From Smittium mucronatum (taxonomy: Eukaryota; Kickxellomycota; Harpellomycetes; Harpellales; Legeriomycetaceae): a stretch of DNA of 64,000 bases. Under the pieces are notes generated by a model. The model was not told the DNA's origin and searched no databases. It saw only the letters and a list, made by a program, of their open reading frames with translations. Within the stretch, counting starts at the first letter, position 1. Each line of letters starts with the position of its first letter. The position numbers and the translations under genes were made by a program. The DNA is taken from positions 1 through 64,000 of the forward strand of contig LSSL01007670.1 of assembly GCA_001953115.1 (NCBI GenBank), given 5' to 3'. Below, in pieces: positions 1-13,523 of this stretch.

Positions 1-311
1 AAGCACCGGACTCGACCAACTCATGGTTGCGCTTAACCATGCTCATAGCCCTATATAAGCTAATGCCTCCATTAAAGAAACACTACTTATCTATAAAACG
101 GATCTAAGGGTAATAATCCCAGTTCACGAAGTAAATAAAACAATAACTAACTCAATGAAATAACAAAGTGAATGAAAGTGAATAATATAAAATTAATTAT
201 ATTCAAAAACTAACGAAAACCCAACTAAGATATACTACTAAAATAAAGTGATTGAAAACCAATCGTCAAGCGCACTAAGACTTTCGGACTACAAAAAGGG
301 CGTAGTTTCAC

Positions 312-548
312 CTAGGACGAAAATGCGCGACCTACCACTTTAGTATTAATATTAGTTAAAGAAGAAAATTTTAATTTATTAATAATTATTTTTAACTCGT
401 AAATATTGTATTCTATAATATTTATGTTTATATGTGGGTTTGGAGACAAATTTTTTTGATTTAGATGTTTTTTCATTAAATTTACTGGTTTTTTAGAAAT
501 ATCTTCAATTAAATAATATAGATATTCGCCTCTCCGCATTAAATCCAT
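312..548 (-). other. Short ORF (78 codons), possible decayed element
   Basis: An ATG-initiated frame of 78 codons runs from 548 down to a TAG at 312. The product is basic and Asn/Ile/Lys-rich, with no motif I recognise, no signal peptide and no membrane segment. The DNA from 1 to about 340 is less AT-rich than what follows, and the frame can be followed past the stop toward the window edge with further stops, so this may be the tail of a decayed mobile-element frame continuing outside the window. It could equally be a chance ORF. Confidence 0.2.
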
Positions 549-3500
549 TTTATTTTATTGTCGTGATACCTAATTTAATTCATTTAATTTAAACTATTTA
601 TTTCTATTTTAATCCATTTCATATTCTATTAAATATTCTTCATAATTATTCCTCTCGATTTCGCGATATCTGACTTTAGTGAATAAAATATAATAAACCC
701 CAAACCCCCCCCCCCCCAAAACTAATATTAAATCTCTGATAATAGAAGCTCAAAACCTATTTTATATTAAACTTTCTCTGAAAATACAATGATAGCTTAC
801 CCTAATTGCATCAAATCCGGATAATTGTTTTTATATTTTTTTTTCATCATTAAATCTCATATACGGGTCATTTTTCTTTACGAATTATTTTTTATTTTAA
901 AACTCTCGATCTAAATTTTTGAAAACAATCTCTATATATATAATATATATAATGAGGTGCAAAGAAACTATTATTTTTATTTTTGTAACGCCTATTATGT
1001 TTGAAACAAACAAAACAATTATAAACTTTTATCAATCTTTTTTGTTGAAAAATATAAATATTGAATTATGCAGCTTTCTTCATCGAGTGGTATAAAAATA
1101 TCTAGTATTTTATTTATTTTAAATAAAATCTTTTTTTTACTAAAATATAAATCCTTGATCACAATTTTTGGATACTCTTTGACTGAGAATTAATTTTTGA
1201 ATACCCTCCTCTTTTTTTATTAATTAAAAAAATTTAAAAGCATAATTGTAAAAATTATCAATTTTTTTTAGAAAAAACATCGAACTCTCCTAAACATAAA
1301 AAAAATTAATTTATATTTTTATTAAATTAAAAATCTCAGTATGGGACTAGTTTTTTCAAATATCTTTGAAAACTAGTTAAAAAATATTTTATTATGCTGT
1401 ATTATTGACTAGATATTTTTTAATTTATTAAAATTCATCTGATTATTTGTGAAGATCCATTTAAATCCCATATTTAGCCAAATTTTAGTCCAGAACTATT
1501 GTGACTAAAAATTAATTCTCATATAGATACCGATATGAGGAAAATTTGTGTATTTTCGTTTATATGAACTGATTCTATTACATTGTTAAATATTAAATAT
1601 TTTATTAAGCATCTGATGTTAATATCGGTTCAAATTATAAAATTTAAGGCTTAGAAAAATTATTAGATTAAACTTATCCTGAAATTTTAAATAAAAAATA
1701 CTACAAATATTCTTTCAAAATAATAATATATTAAATGCATATAAATATAAATGCGTTAATTTTTCAATGGGTTATAATTAATACATTTGGAGCTTGGAGT
1801 GTATCAATTTTTAAATAAATATTTATAAATTTCTTAGATATTTTAAATTGATGTGTCTAAACTTTTAAATAATTGGATACTTTTATATTCAATATTTTCC
1901 ACGATTAAGATTCGTTTGATGTAAGAGTGCAAATTATTGCTAAAATCATTCAGGCATTTTTAATACATTTAAAATTAGCAACTAAATTGTAATTTTTTCA
2001 TGTTGATTATCTTCAAAACCAAAATTTCTGGGTTCACTAAATTAATGCTTATAAAAATAAAATTGAAAGGAAAAAATTTGAAAATAATAAATTTGAAAAA
2101 CTTATTTTTAAATAATTCTATTTTTTAGTCAATAGACTGGATTAATATAAAAAATATTTATATTATAATTTTTTTTTACGATCTCTACTTGATACTAATA
2201 ATATAAGTATAAATAGAGTCGGAATATATTATTTATTTCAAAAAAAATATGTATTTTAGGTGTTTTATAAAAATTTGAGACCTATAGATTTTATTAAACC
2301 AATTTTTGCGTCAAAATTTATTTAATCGATTTATTTGAATAATAAATCCTTTAGAAAAGTTTTTAAAAAAATTATACTCGTTCAAACAATTTTTTTTTAA
2401 TTTTTAATTTTTTTATTTTTCAGCTCCACGAGAAAATCCCAAGCTTGGAAGTTTGGATTAAAATCCATTCTGGAATCATTTTCTTTTTTGAAACTTCCGA
2501 AAAATATTAAATTAAAAGATATCTTTAAAAACTGAAATATGAATATATTGGAGAAAAAAATTAGTAAATTTGTGATCCATATCTTTAAATTGGTTTTATT
2601 TTTTTAAATTTTCACGCTTAATAATACGATATATAACTATTTATATCAAAGCCAAGTTTATTTTAAATAAAGATAGTATTCATAGTCAATAATTATTAAT
2701 TTTGATTAAAAAAAGTGGTTTATATTATAGAATATGACCTATTAAAATATTCCTCAGATATTTTAATTATAAAGTGTACAAAATATAAAAAATTGAATAA
2801 ATTTTCCGTAAAAAAAATAAAAAATAAAAAATTTATTCTATAGTTTAAAAAAACGGATTAAAAAAAAAAAGAAATTTTACATTCCGATAGTTTTATATGA
2901 TGAACTAAAAAAATATTTCAATACTTTATAGCATTAAGATATAAAAAAATAAAAATAAAAATAAATCCATACAGCCTTTAAAAAAATATAACTTATTTAA
3001 TATATAATATATAATTTTTGAAATTATCGATTAGAGATATTAAAGATACAAAGATGAATCTTTATTTAAAATAAATTAGATTAATGGTCAATGATTACAC
3101 ATATTATTCAAAATATTAATTAATATTTAATTATATAAGTTTGAAACGCTATAAATCTGCTGTTTTTGATCTCTTTACACTTTTTCATTAGCTATTATAT
3201 TATTTTAAAAAATCCACATATTAATTTTATTATATCATTTTTTATCAATCTACCAATGAAAAAAAAATTCATTAAATTAAAGAAAAGGCGGTTTTTGTAT
3301 ATGTCTGCCCCCTTATAATTTATATTTTAGCACTATTAGAATATATAATGGATTAAACGTTTTATTATCAGAACTAAGATAAAAATCGAGATATATATTT
3401 TTTTTTTTCATTTTTGAATCCTGGTTTTTTGGAAAATAGTTTTTGATTTTTTAAAAAATGACATCATTAAGGAAAATATTATCTCTATACCCAAATTTTA

Positions 3501-6500
3501 ATTTCATAACAAAATCACATAGAAAAAATATTTTTGAAAAAAACGTAAAAAATCAGAATTTCCCCCAAATATTAACATTTAAAAACAATTTTGAATGAAA
3601 AAAACTTATAATATATATGAATATTTAACTTATTTAACTTATCTATCCTTTTTAATAACCAAAAATTGGATTATAAAATTTTTTCGAAATAAGTCAATAA
3701 TAATTTAAGTTTATACTAATAAAGATTTTAGGCCAAAAATACAATCAAATAAAGTAAATTTTGGGGAAAAATTTCGAGCAAATAAATGCTATTATTTTTA
3801 AAGATGGTAAAAACTTGAAATTTTCATTGCATAATTTATATTATAAACTAAAATCTATTAACATAGGATGTAATTTTTCTCTTAAATCTTAATACTAGTT
3901 AATAAACGTATCCAAAAAAAAAAAACAAAAAAATTTAACAAAATTTGTCAAATTTTATAATAGATAAAAATAAGTATGATATTTTAAATTTAAATAATAC
4001 TTTATAAATATTTTTAAAGTTCAAATCGAAACAGTGAAAATTTAAAAAATGTGCTTTTAGAATAAAGAATTTTATTATTATTATTCTTATATCACATTTA
4101 ATACTTTAGATTATTCTAGGCTGAGATTAATTTTGACATATGATTTTAACAATACATATTTAGATTTTTTTAAATTATTTTTTATAAAAAATATTATTTT
4201 TAAAAAAACCTTTTTAGCACAATATCTTATCTTTTTAACATAAATGAAATGTTTTCTAAATATCTTCATAATTATGGCTTTGGAAAATCCATTTATTTTT
4301 ACAGTCAAAATATTACTAATAAAATTTTAATTATTAAAATGCAATTAAATTTAATGAAAGTGATTTATATTGATTATATAGAAACCAGAATTAAATTAAA
4401 TCGAATTGTTTTTAGTAAAGTTTGAAGTAAATGAAGATGTATTATATAGGGATATGGAAAGTAATTATATGCAAGTTAATTTGAATTCAATCAGGTTCAT
4501 CTGTGCCACAATTTTTTTTGTAAAAAGCCCAAAAAAGCGTTATCTTTGTCAGTTGGAAGTTAATTAGACTAAGTATCAAATTAATTGTCATTTTTTTGAG
4601 TTTAAATAATTAATTTTTATTAAGTAAAATGTTTTGAGTGGGTTATAATGAATAAAAAATTGCTGATAGAATATGAAGTTATCTTTATTTATTTTGGTTT
4701 TTGGTAAAATATTTAGTAAAATTTATTTAAAATAATTAATAGTAAACCTATAAACCTATAAATTAAAGAATCTAATACTGATTTTAATCCAAAGTACTGT
4801 CCGTATAAATACAGAATTTATTTAGCTATCAACAGAAGGTATTCTTTATAAATAAAAACGGTGGTTTAAAAATAAGAAATAAAAAAAAGACAGAGCTATT
4901 CCTTATCAAGTAAGGATTTTTTTCTCGATATTTATTATTGGAATTACGTTTAAAAAAAGTTATCACCGTTTCTACTTAAGTTTAAGATAAAAATAATTTA
5001 AATAATATACTAAAAACCAATAAATAGCATTTAAATTTTATTCTAATTTGAGATTAACATTATTTAGATCATTTTTTCATTGAATTTTTGCTTAAAAATC
5101 TTCATATATAAATATAACCAGCATTTCACCGAATTAAATTTTTTATAAAAAGTAGTTTAGTTTGATTTTTTTATGGGATATTTAAGTAATTTGAAAATCA
5201 AAAAATCAAAAAATAGACTAGAATTGCGATAATATAAAGATATGACATCAATGTAGACCTAATTTATTTTTCCAGTTAAGTTTTCTGAAATTTTTCGTTT
5301 GATATATTAAAATAAACACTTATAAATTTAAATAACTTGGTAGGGGAGAAGGGTGATTTTTTTACATCAATAACTTCTTGAATAAAATACGCAAAAACTT
5401 CAGTTATTATATTTATAAAGTTCTGCCAATGAAAAAAAATACTATTATGAATAAAAAATATTAATACTTAGAAATTCATTATAATCGAAAGCAAAACTGA
5501 TGTTTATTTTAAAATTAGGAAAATAAATAAAAAATTCTAAACAATAAATTCCACATTTTTAACGAAAATGGTGATTTGATTAGTATAAATTTTTAATTAT
5601 TTTAATGTTTTATATTTTCTGTAATCAATTATAAAAAATATTCTTGCATAAAATAATATTTGGTTTTCAAAAATAAACAATATATAACAATATATAACAA
5701 TATATACATATTGAATCAAAATATTAAAAAAACAAAATTCAATAATCTAAAATTTTAAATTATATTTAAAATAAAAGAGATAATATATATATATATATTA
5801 CACAAAGATGGAATATTAAAGCCAAAAAAATTTATAGTTGGATTTTTTGGATGATAAATTATAAAATTCCAAATCAATTTTAATTTTTTTCTACCTCGAT
5901 TTAGGAAAATAAAATAATACAATTTTTCTTTGAGTAAAATTATTCAATCCAGGTTTTTTGAAAAAGTAATTTTGAAAGTGTGAGAAAGCCCAAAAAGATA
6001 AAAAATAAAAAATTAAAACGTGGCCAATTATATTTTTATGAGTTTTAATTAAAAAATCAAAAGGATAATATCAAATTATCTTTTAAACCTAGAAATTTTA
6101 GCTAGAAAATTTCTATATTGCATTAATAGCTATTTTGGAATCTGAAAATTTACCTAAAAATCTTAGTTATCTATATTTTAAAGAATGATTTTATAAAAAA
6201 ATAAACAATAAAGAAAAGCTTAACATAGCGTAAATTCATAAATAAAAATTCTTAATTTGCTAATGTTTTTTTTTCAAGGTCAATATTTAGTTTATTTTTC
6301 AATCTTTTTTTAAAAAAACTTTTAATAAACCTTAATTGATATGTTACTATTAGTTTGGAATATTTTATTAAAGATAGGCACATTTTTTACTTTGATACAT
6401 TAGAGGACATAGCTCAAGTCAATATTATCAATGTAAATTCTAAAAATACCCCAAAGAAGCACCAAGGATAGGCTAAAAAATAAAACATCTAGCCACTGTA

Positions 6501-7748
6501 TTACTGTGACATCTCGTGGAAATTTCTTTGTTTTTTTCTATGAATACACCTGCTATTTTTTTTACGAGAAATAAATCAAATTTAACCTGTGTGCGGAAAA
6601 TGAGACATATTATCATTTCTTCCCAAAGGCGCGCATATTTGTAATTTGAATATTTTAAATATGTTGGAAGTATCTTAATTTCAATCAATAAATTTTTTTA
6701 ATATAATTTTGTAGCTTATTTTTGACATCAAATTTTCATAGATTTGGATCTTTGAAAGTATGTTTTTTGTTTTTTTATAAAATTAAATCTTTATAGATAA
6801 TACAATAAAAATAAAATTGATTATTTCTGGGAATACAAGAATTTTAAAAAAGTTATTATACCCAAAGCTAGTCCCAAGGATAAAAGCATTTCTATTGTCG
6901 CTAAAGGTATAAAACGTAAAATATTTTTACATCATAAAAACAGATAAATATCAAGAAATCTTTTGGGTATGTAAATCATGTCCATCTTTTTTTTTTTAAA
7001 AAAGATAAATTATGGAGGCTAATGATTTTCATTTTTATTAAAAGCGTTTAGGTCTGTTTTTTATATTATAAATTTTCAAGTTTAATTTTAACTCAGATAA
7101 TATGTTGTTCGCCACAATTTAAATGTTTATTTGTGTATCATTAATTTTACATTTGCAATATATATGATGCATATTACAATAATTGTTTTTATTTCAAGTA
7201 ATGTGTTTCAAGATATTTATATTTAAAGCGTTGAATATGAATTTGGAAATTATCTTTTATTTATAATCCACCAATTATTATTAATTATAAATAGTTATTT
7301 TATTTTTACATATATCTTTTTTGCCATTAAAAAGGGTATCTAGTTTTGCGATTATTCAAGCAATTTGAAAATATAAAATAGGAGGATCAAAGTTAATTCC
7401 CGCTTATTCCTATTTATCAATGTCTGTTCAAAAAAAACACTCAAATCAAGCTCGTAATAAACCAAAAATAATGGAGCATAAAAATTTAAATCTTATAAAT
7501 GAAAGTGTGATATCAATATTTATTGAAGGGAATGGCTGCTCATTTAAAAAAGGAAATAATTTATCGGAGAAATACTCATTTCAAAAAAAAAAAAAGTAAA
7601 AAAAAAAGTTAATAGTATATCAACTTAGTTGTGATAGTGGAGCAAGTGTTTATTTTCCAAGAAGGGGAAGTAAGTGATTCGAAGTACGGTAAAAGGTTAA
7701 TAGTTTAAATTACTGATATCACAATAAAAACAATGGATATCAGCGCGA
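549..7748. other. AT-rich gene-free block
   Basis: About 7 kb of extremely AT-rich DNA full of A and T homopolymers. The few ORFs are short, rich in Ile/Asn/Lys/Phe and without motifs. It contains a 13-base C run at 705-717, a 10-bp tandem array at 5678-5706 (unit close to CAATATATAA) and short AT dinucleotide runs near 935-955 and 5782-5798. Nothing else is supportable. A minus-strand AATAAA at 7654-7649, 95 nt beyond the stop codon of the next gene, could be its polyadenylation signal. Confidence 0.6.
5678..5706. repeat. Short tandem repeat, 10-bp unit
   Basis: About three head-to-tail copies of a 10-base unit (CAATATATAA) lie inside an AT-rich block. This is a simple minisatellite-like tract with no coding content. 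Confidence 0.6.
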
Positions 7749-10251
7749 TTATCTCCTTAGATCAGCCAAATCGAACCCGTAGTTTTGCATTATAATGTCA
7801 GAATCAATAATCAAATCCTACAAAAATGAAAATTTTTGAGATATATTTCCAAAGTAAAGAAAGACTTTAAATAGCAGTGTTTAGTAATAAAAATCCGAAT
7901 AGATTTCAATTTGATAAATTTAATTCTAAGCTTACTCTATAAATATCACTTTCATCGTGAGGATGGAATGATGACTTAATAGGACAATTTCTTATTATGT
8001 CCATGCCAGGGGGGTCAGTTAGTCTAAATGCTCCAACACTTGGAAAAAGTAAAAAAAGAATAACAAGGGATATTAGAAAAAAAATATAATAAAGGTCCAA
8101 TTGTTATTTTTAGAGATCATATAATTGTTTATGGAAGTATATTTTGTAATAATATTACGATGGTTCGAATTTAGGCGAGCAGACGATGGCAATAGCTTCA
8201 GGAAGCATCAGCTGGTAAGAGCAATGAGTGTGTAAGTCTATGGAACTCATAAAACAAGATTGACTAGGATGTGTCTAAAAATGGTAAAATAGGGATGTAA
8301 ATAAAGATTTCTGCAGAAAAGCAAGAAAAAAAGACAAATTCAAGGGATTAAAAATAAAATTTAGAAATAATTTTACATGTATCCATCCGAGTACAATTAG
8401 ATCATGTTCGCTGGTCAGCATTAGTATTTCTTCTTCCTTTTCAGTGGTACATGTATCTGAAGTCGCAGTTTGCTGAGGAATTATTAACATTGTGGTTTTG
8501 ATGATTCCATTATCCTAAATTTAGAAAAATGACATAAAGTTAAAATGAAATAATTTTTGACATAATTTAAGAATATTTACAGATTTAATAGTGATATTTT
8601 TTATAATGGAGATATGTTTAAAGTTATTACTATAGTTCCACAAAGTATTCCGCAAGTTTCTAGATTTGCTTTAGTGTTAGCCTTGGCATAATCCAGGAAA
8701 ACAGAGCATAACCTTGCTGGTAAAATTACGGGCCGGTTAACCACGCCAGACTTTTCATCAGAATAATCAAGCTTACTAGAGGTTTCTATTTCATTTTTAT
8801 TAGATGAAATACTCATCTGTTTTAAATCCGAATGAATAGATTCATTAGAACGATAGGAGCTCAAATTTGGCTCCCTTTTAAGATTTTCAGGTTTTGGTGG
8901 AAGATGTGGAGGGGGTGGGGATGAAGGTCTAGGCATCTCGTATTCCAAAGAGCTTGATCTTAAATTGCTATTATTCATGTCCAAATCCTGGGAAAATAAA
9001 TTTAATTTAAAAAAATAATGTTAATTTTTACGTAGAAAAAAAATATATACAAAAATTGGGAAAGAAAATTTTTTTTTTTTAAAAAACTACTTACTCTTCT
9101 AATATTTGGCACTGGAGATGGATTAGATTCAAACTGAGGATACTGGGTCTGAGAAGATGAAAATATATTGGTATATTTTTAAATAAAAATTAAATTATAA
9201 TAGTGATTCTGAGTTACGGTTGTGTCGTGTCGGAAATCATGACGAACATTAAGGTTCGTTTGCCTAATAACAGATAAGGGATTTTGGCATAAGGAAAAGT
9301 GGAAGAAGGTTGGTTTTTATAGATAATAAGAGAATAAAGATTATTAGTAAATACCCATGCTTTGAGTATTCGGGAAGGTTGGATAATTCATCTTGTAGTG
9401 ACCAGGGATTTTCGGCCTTATCTTGTTCACTAAACTTCATTAAAGGAGAATCGTCGCGAGTGGCCGGCTCTCGATACGTTTTAAAGCTATCATTTCCAGA
9501 ATCATGGACTTCAGGAGTGAATCTTTTAATGTCCAATTGGCGCTTTGGGATGGTTTTGAGGTACTCTTTATATTCCTGGTATCTTTTAATAAGAATTGGT
9601 TGCAGTTGTTCTAAATTGTCAAGGACAATTTTGCAGTTCTGAATTAAAACAAGAATGAAATATGTTTAACAGAAAAGATAGCTTTCAAATAAAAGTTCAA
9701 AAGCGAAGAATTATGGATAATTCCATAACGATGGATATTAGAAAGGATTACTTTATTTATTTGTCTTCTTTTAACATCGTTTTCTTTCTTCAGATATTCT
9801 GGATGTTTAGGAAGTTCATTTAAAACAATTCTGGTTTGAAGAAATGAAAATGAAAATGAAATAATGGAAATTTATATTAATTTTAGATTTTTTGAAATAT
9901 TCTACATTGTTGTGAGAAAATGGTATTAACAAAAGCTTACGAGCTATAGCGTAAAAAGTACAGATATGCTTGCTGGTAATCATCTTGGTTCAAATAGTAG
10001 TATGCCTAGCCAAAATGCAGACTAGTTATGGGATAGGTGTTATAAAAAATAAACAAGGATGGCGAAATTTTCCTGCCATTTTATTAAAAGAAAACAAAAT
10101 CAAATTAATGTTAAAAATTTTATACCTTGCTCAACAGATTTTCGACAGAATTTAGATATAACCTTATAGGAACGTTTTTATTGACATTGACACTAGAAAG
10201 TTTCACCAATTCATTTATTGAATAGGTTCTTTCAAAGCCAGGCCTCTCCAT
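7749..10251 (-). CDS. AMSH/STAMBP-family JAMM deubiquitinase (Sst2-like), 11 exons, 478 aa
   Basis: K63-linkage-specific ubiquitin hydrolase of the AMSH family, which acts at endosomes with ESCRT-0. Exons: 10251-10126, 10005-9941, 9830-9752, 9638-9355, 9263-9218, 9148-9095, 8987-8631, 8514-8377, 8274-8159, 8038-7936, 7817-7749. All ten introns (69-120 nt) are GT-AG, and the joined exons give exactly 479 codons including TAA. Residues 1 to about 130 match the USP8-dimer/MIT-like helical domain (motif [10 protein letters not shown]). A low-complexity, proline-rich linker follows (about 237-251). The C-terminal half is the MPN domain: ETCGILCG (Glu328), GWIHTHP (His383, His385) and Asp396 form the JAMM zinc site; His398, Cys440, His447 and His449 match the second, structural zinc site of AMSH; the chain ends with ADLRR, as family members end in DLR. 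All catalytic residues are present. The start is the first ATG of exon 1; exons 5 and 6 in the variable linker are the least certain. Family assignment is firm, cellular role by homology. Confidence 0.93.
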
Positions 10252-10456
10252 ACTCTAAATTTTGATTGATTTATTCGTTTGTGATCTCGTACTTCAGCTA
10301 TATAAAAATACCAAAAGTTAAATTGAGACTTACTTTGGCTAACTGAATCAGACTAAAACCAGCTATATGGGGGCTTCAGGTAGAAGAAATAATGAACTTT
10401 CAGACAAAGTTTATCCGTATTATTTTAGCGTCTTAAATGTCCAAGTTTGAAGTGAA

Positions 10457-11330
10457 ATGAGGGATTTTTATCTGACTATAATAATAGAGGTTGATATGGG
10501 CAAAATAAGCTTTGGGCTTCATAAGGCGCAACAATTATGCAAGTCAATAATCGGCCAAGTAATTGATGCACTGAATTCTGAAGATATTCTAAACTCGAAA
10601 GCCCAGGATTTTCCCCCAAATAGAAATTCTCAAATCTAACTGATGACATCAATTGCAAATTACACCCAGAAAAATGGTCCTTGGATCATATTTCTTGAGT
10701 TTACGGCACTTTAAGCCAATCGAATTTATTGTGTGAAAAATGATCAAAAACGTCGTTTAGTTTTCAGCCCTCTAATTGACGATGGTTTCTTATTGACGCA
10801 AGGCTAGTGTTTTTCCAATGGAAACTGGTGGTTGCCGCAAGAGAGAACAAATCACAATCAAGCCCTGAATTGTATTGCATCGTATAGCTGCAGATGTCAT
10901 TTCCCTAAAGAGTAGCGGCAATAATCAGATATAATCGGACTTTAATTGCAACCAATTGGGACTTTTATAAGGTAAAGAAAAAACCACCAAATAAAAGTTT
11001 TATGCCTTGAAATACCAGATTTAGGGCCAATTTCTAGCAAAGCTAATCACTCAATTTGGTTCACGATAAATTGAAATTTATGTGGGATTGCCACAATCTT
11101 TCTCGGAATCCCGAGGCTGTAGTTCGGGAATAGTAGAAACTCAACGAGGAATAGTGAATATTATCTCTGTTAGTCAGATGGCTTAATTGTGCCATCATTA
11201 ATAGCCAACACTTATGCTATCTTGACTAATTCTACTGCAAAGTTGAGTGTCTTTGGTTATTATATTCTAAAATATAAATGATGCCATTTAAATCCAATAA
11301 AAGAGGACTCTGAATTTTAATGCATCAAGC
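10457..11330 (+). pseudogene. Decayed reading frame of unknown identity
   Basis: One plus-strand frame begins with a 60-codon ATG ORF and can be read for about 290 codons, interrupted by roughly a dozen in-frame stops, mostly TAA or TAG, at irregular spacing. Between stops the translation looks protein-like (for example LIDDGFLLTQG near 10775-10805, followed by a Trp/Gln/Asn-rich stretch). The base composition is clearly less AT-rich than the flanking intergenic DNA, which supports a coding origin. I recognise no domain. It lies upstream of and divergent from the AMSH-like gene. It could be a dead transposon protein or a dead host gene; a chance low-stop frame is not excluded. Confidence 0.35.
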
Positions 11331-13523
11331 TATGCGTATGATCTTGAATTTTTTATTTTCTGTATATTTGAATTTGAATTTCATACAAGTTTATTGAAAC
11401 GGTTATTAGGAATTATTATAAATAGAAAATAAAAATCCAATAGAAGGGCTGCTATCCTGAAAATAACAATAACAATATCATAATTAGTTAACTAAGAAAA
11501 ATGAACTTTTTAACTAACATAAATCTAGTAAGACTCTTTTTTTTTTTTTCAACATCATTTTTCTCTTCAGATTTTTTTTATCATAACGGAAGAAAGTTTT
11601 TTTTTTTTTTTGGTTCTATTAACGATAATCTATACAAAAGAATACCCCTCATAAGACTTATTTTATCTGTTATTGATGAAATTTATATTAGAATTATATT
11701 TTGAAATTTATTTGGGACTATTAAAGAGTCTAAATATAATTTGGTACAAGTAGAGTTTAACATAGATTCTTCAGTATAACCTTGATATAATTGTATATAA
11801 TATAGTTCTTATCGGGTTCGAATTTAGGCTGGGGCTGTGTCTACTTCTTTTTTTATTCTATAAAATACACCGGGCTATAATGATGGATGAAATAAATAAA
11901 GCTGACGGGGCGATTTTCAGAGCTCAAATAAACAATAATATACGTTATCTCTGATAATATACTAAACTTTGCGGTTGAAGTGGGGGTTCTTAATGATCCC
12001 ATTTTCTGCATAATCAAGATATATACTTGTAGCATTATATAAAATGATCCATAATCTTGGGCTAATTTAATATAGGAGCTATCTTTCTACCCCACACTTA
12101 TTATGAGCCATCTTGGTATAGTGATGTTTTATTGAAATTGCAAAAACTCTAAACCATTATCCTTTAGAAGTATCCTGTTTTATTCCGATAAATTATTGAA
12201 TAAAATTGTATTTTCAAGAGAAATAATCTAGTTATTTAAATAATAATATACCGTAAAAATCAAACAAAAAAAAATCTTTTTCAAGCGGTTTCAATAAAAC
12301 TGATAACCGCAAATCGATAATTTTGAAATCGATTTGTAGTGGCAACGACTTGTTTAAACCTCTTCCAATTTTTATCCCCCCCCCCCCCGACCCTCACAAA
12401 TATATGCCAGTATACAACAATCTCTCTGATGATCTGATAATTTTTTTGGGCATAAAAGTATGTTTATTTCGTACTACTAAACCCCAAAATTGTACATTTA
12501 AGTTAGATTTTTGTGTCCATCTAAATCTAATGAAAGACCTTGTATAAGTTTGGATCTGAAATGGATGAAAAAATAATCAGTACTATCAGCTGAATAAATC
12601 TCAAAGATGCAAGTATTTTTAATAATAAAAAACTCAAAACAAATACAGGATTTAATCTTTAGATAAGTTAAATTATAAATCATTTCCTTCTTAATTGTAT
12701 ATTTTATTTTAGATATCTATCACCAGCCAGAAATTTTTTTCTACTAATCTATGGAGATGCATGTACTAAAATGCACTAATACTAGAATCAGATATAAAAA
12801 TTAAGCAGAAAAATAAAGTACTATTTTCTTTCTCTCTAGCCCTGAAAGAGTAAATTTTTAATTGGCTTGTTTAGATGAGGTAATTTTAACACGCATCTTT
12901 CAATGGTTTATATGTCCAGTTGAAATTCAGTAGTTTTCTATTGGGAATATATATATTTTACATAATGGAATCCAGTAAATTTTCAAAAGTAATTTATTGA
13001 TTTTAATAATTACTTGATAAAATATGAAAAAGATGTTAAATTAGATTTAGATTTAGAAGGGATAAAAACTTTGAATTGTTTTATTGAATAATTATAACAT
13101 TAAAAATGTTTTTTTTTATTCCTGGTAACTCTATATCGGGTATTAATCGCTGCGAGATAGAAAATGGCTTTATATCAAACTTCCAGCACTTTCAAAGTTG
13201 TTCCTATCGCCCATCTAATTCAATGAAGAACTGAGATTAAAATTCCTAGAATTTAAAAGGGGGTAATAAAAAAAGGCAATATATCAAGTAAAAATTAAAA
13301 TTAAAATTCAATATTCATATTATTCTCAATGATTAAAGGTTTATCACATAAAGTTTAAGTTTCTTTTAGACTTAACCTCCAAAAGCCCACCATAAAAAAA
13401 CAGAAAATAACCTTATTTTTGAGGGGCAATTAAGTCAACAAGTAATTGTAAATACATCCAATCTACATTCATACCAAGAATAGAGTATTTATTTAAATCA
13501 AATAATGGCCAGTCACACGAATG
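11331..13523. other. Intergenic DNA, no gene recognised
   Basis: AT-rich DNA between the relic frame and the helicase stop codon. ORFs of 60-74 codons occur on both strands but are low-complexity or overlap one another without motifs. A 13-base C run sits at 12376-12388. The part nearest 13523 is the 3' flank of the helicase gene. Confidence 0.5.

Noticed and set aside
4111..4308. 65-codon Lys/Ile-rich minus ORF
   Set aside because: Low-complexity translation of AT-rich DNA without motif.
11810..11840. 15-base match to the AMSH exon 9 sequence around KFEP
   Set aside because: A single 15-mer match is expected by chance in a window this size, and flanking sequence does not align.
11853..12035. 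60-codon minus ORF faintly like a retroelement RNase H segment (ENRPVSF)
   Set aside because: Only one short word resembles the family; no catalytic residues or continuation are visible.
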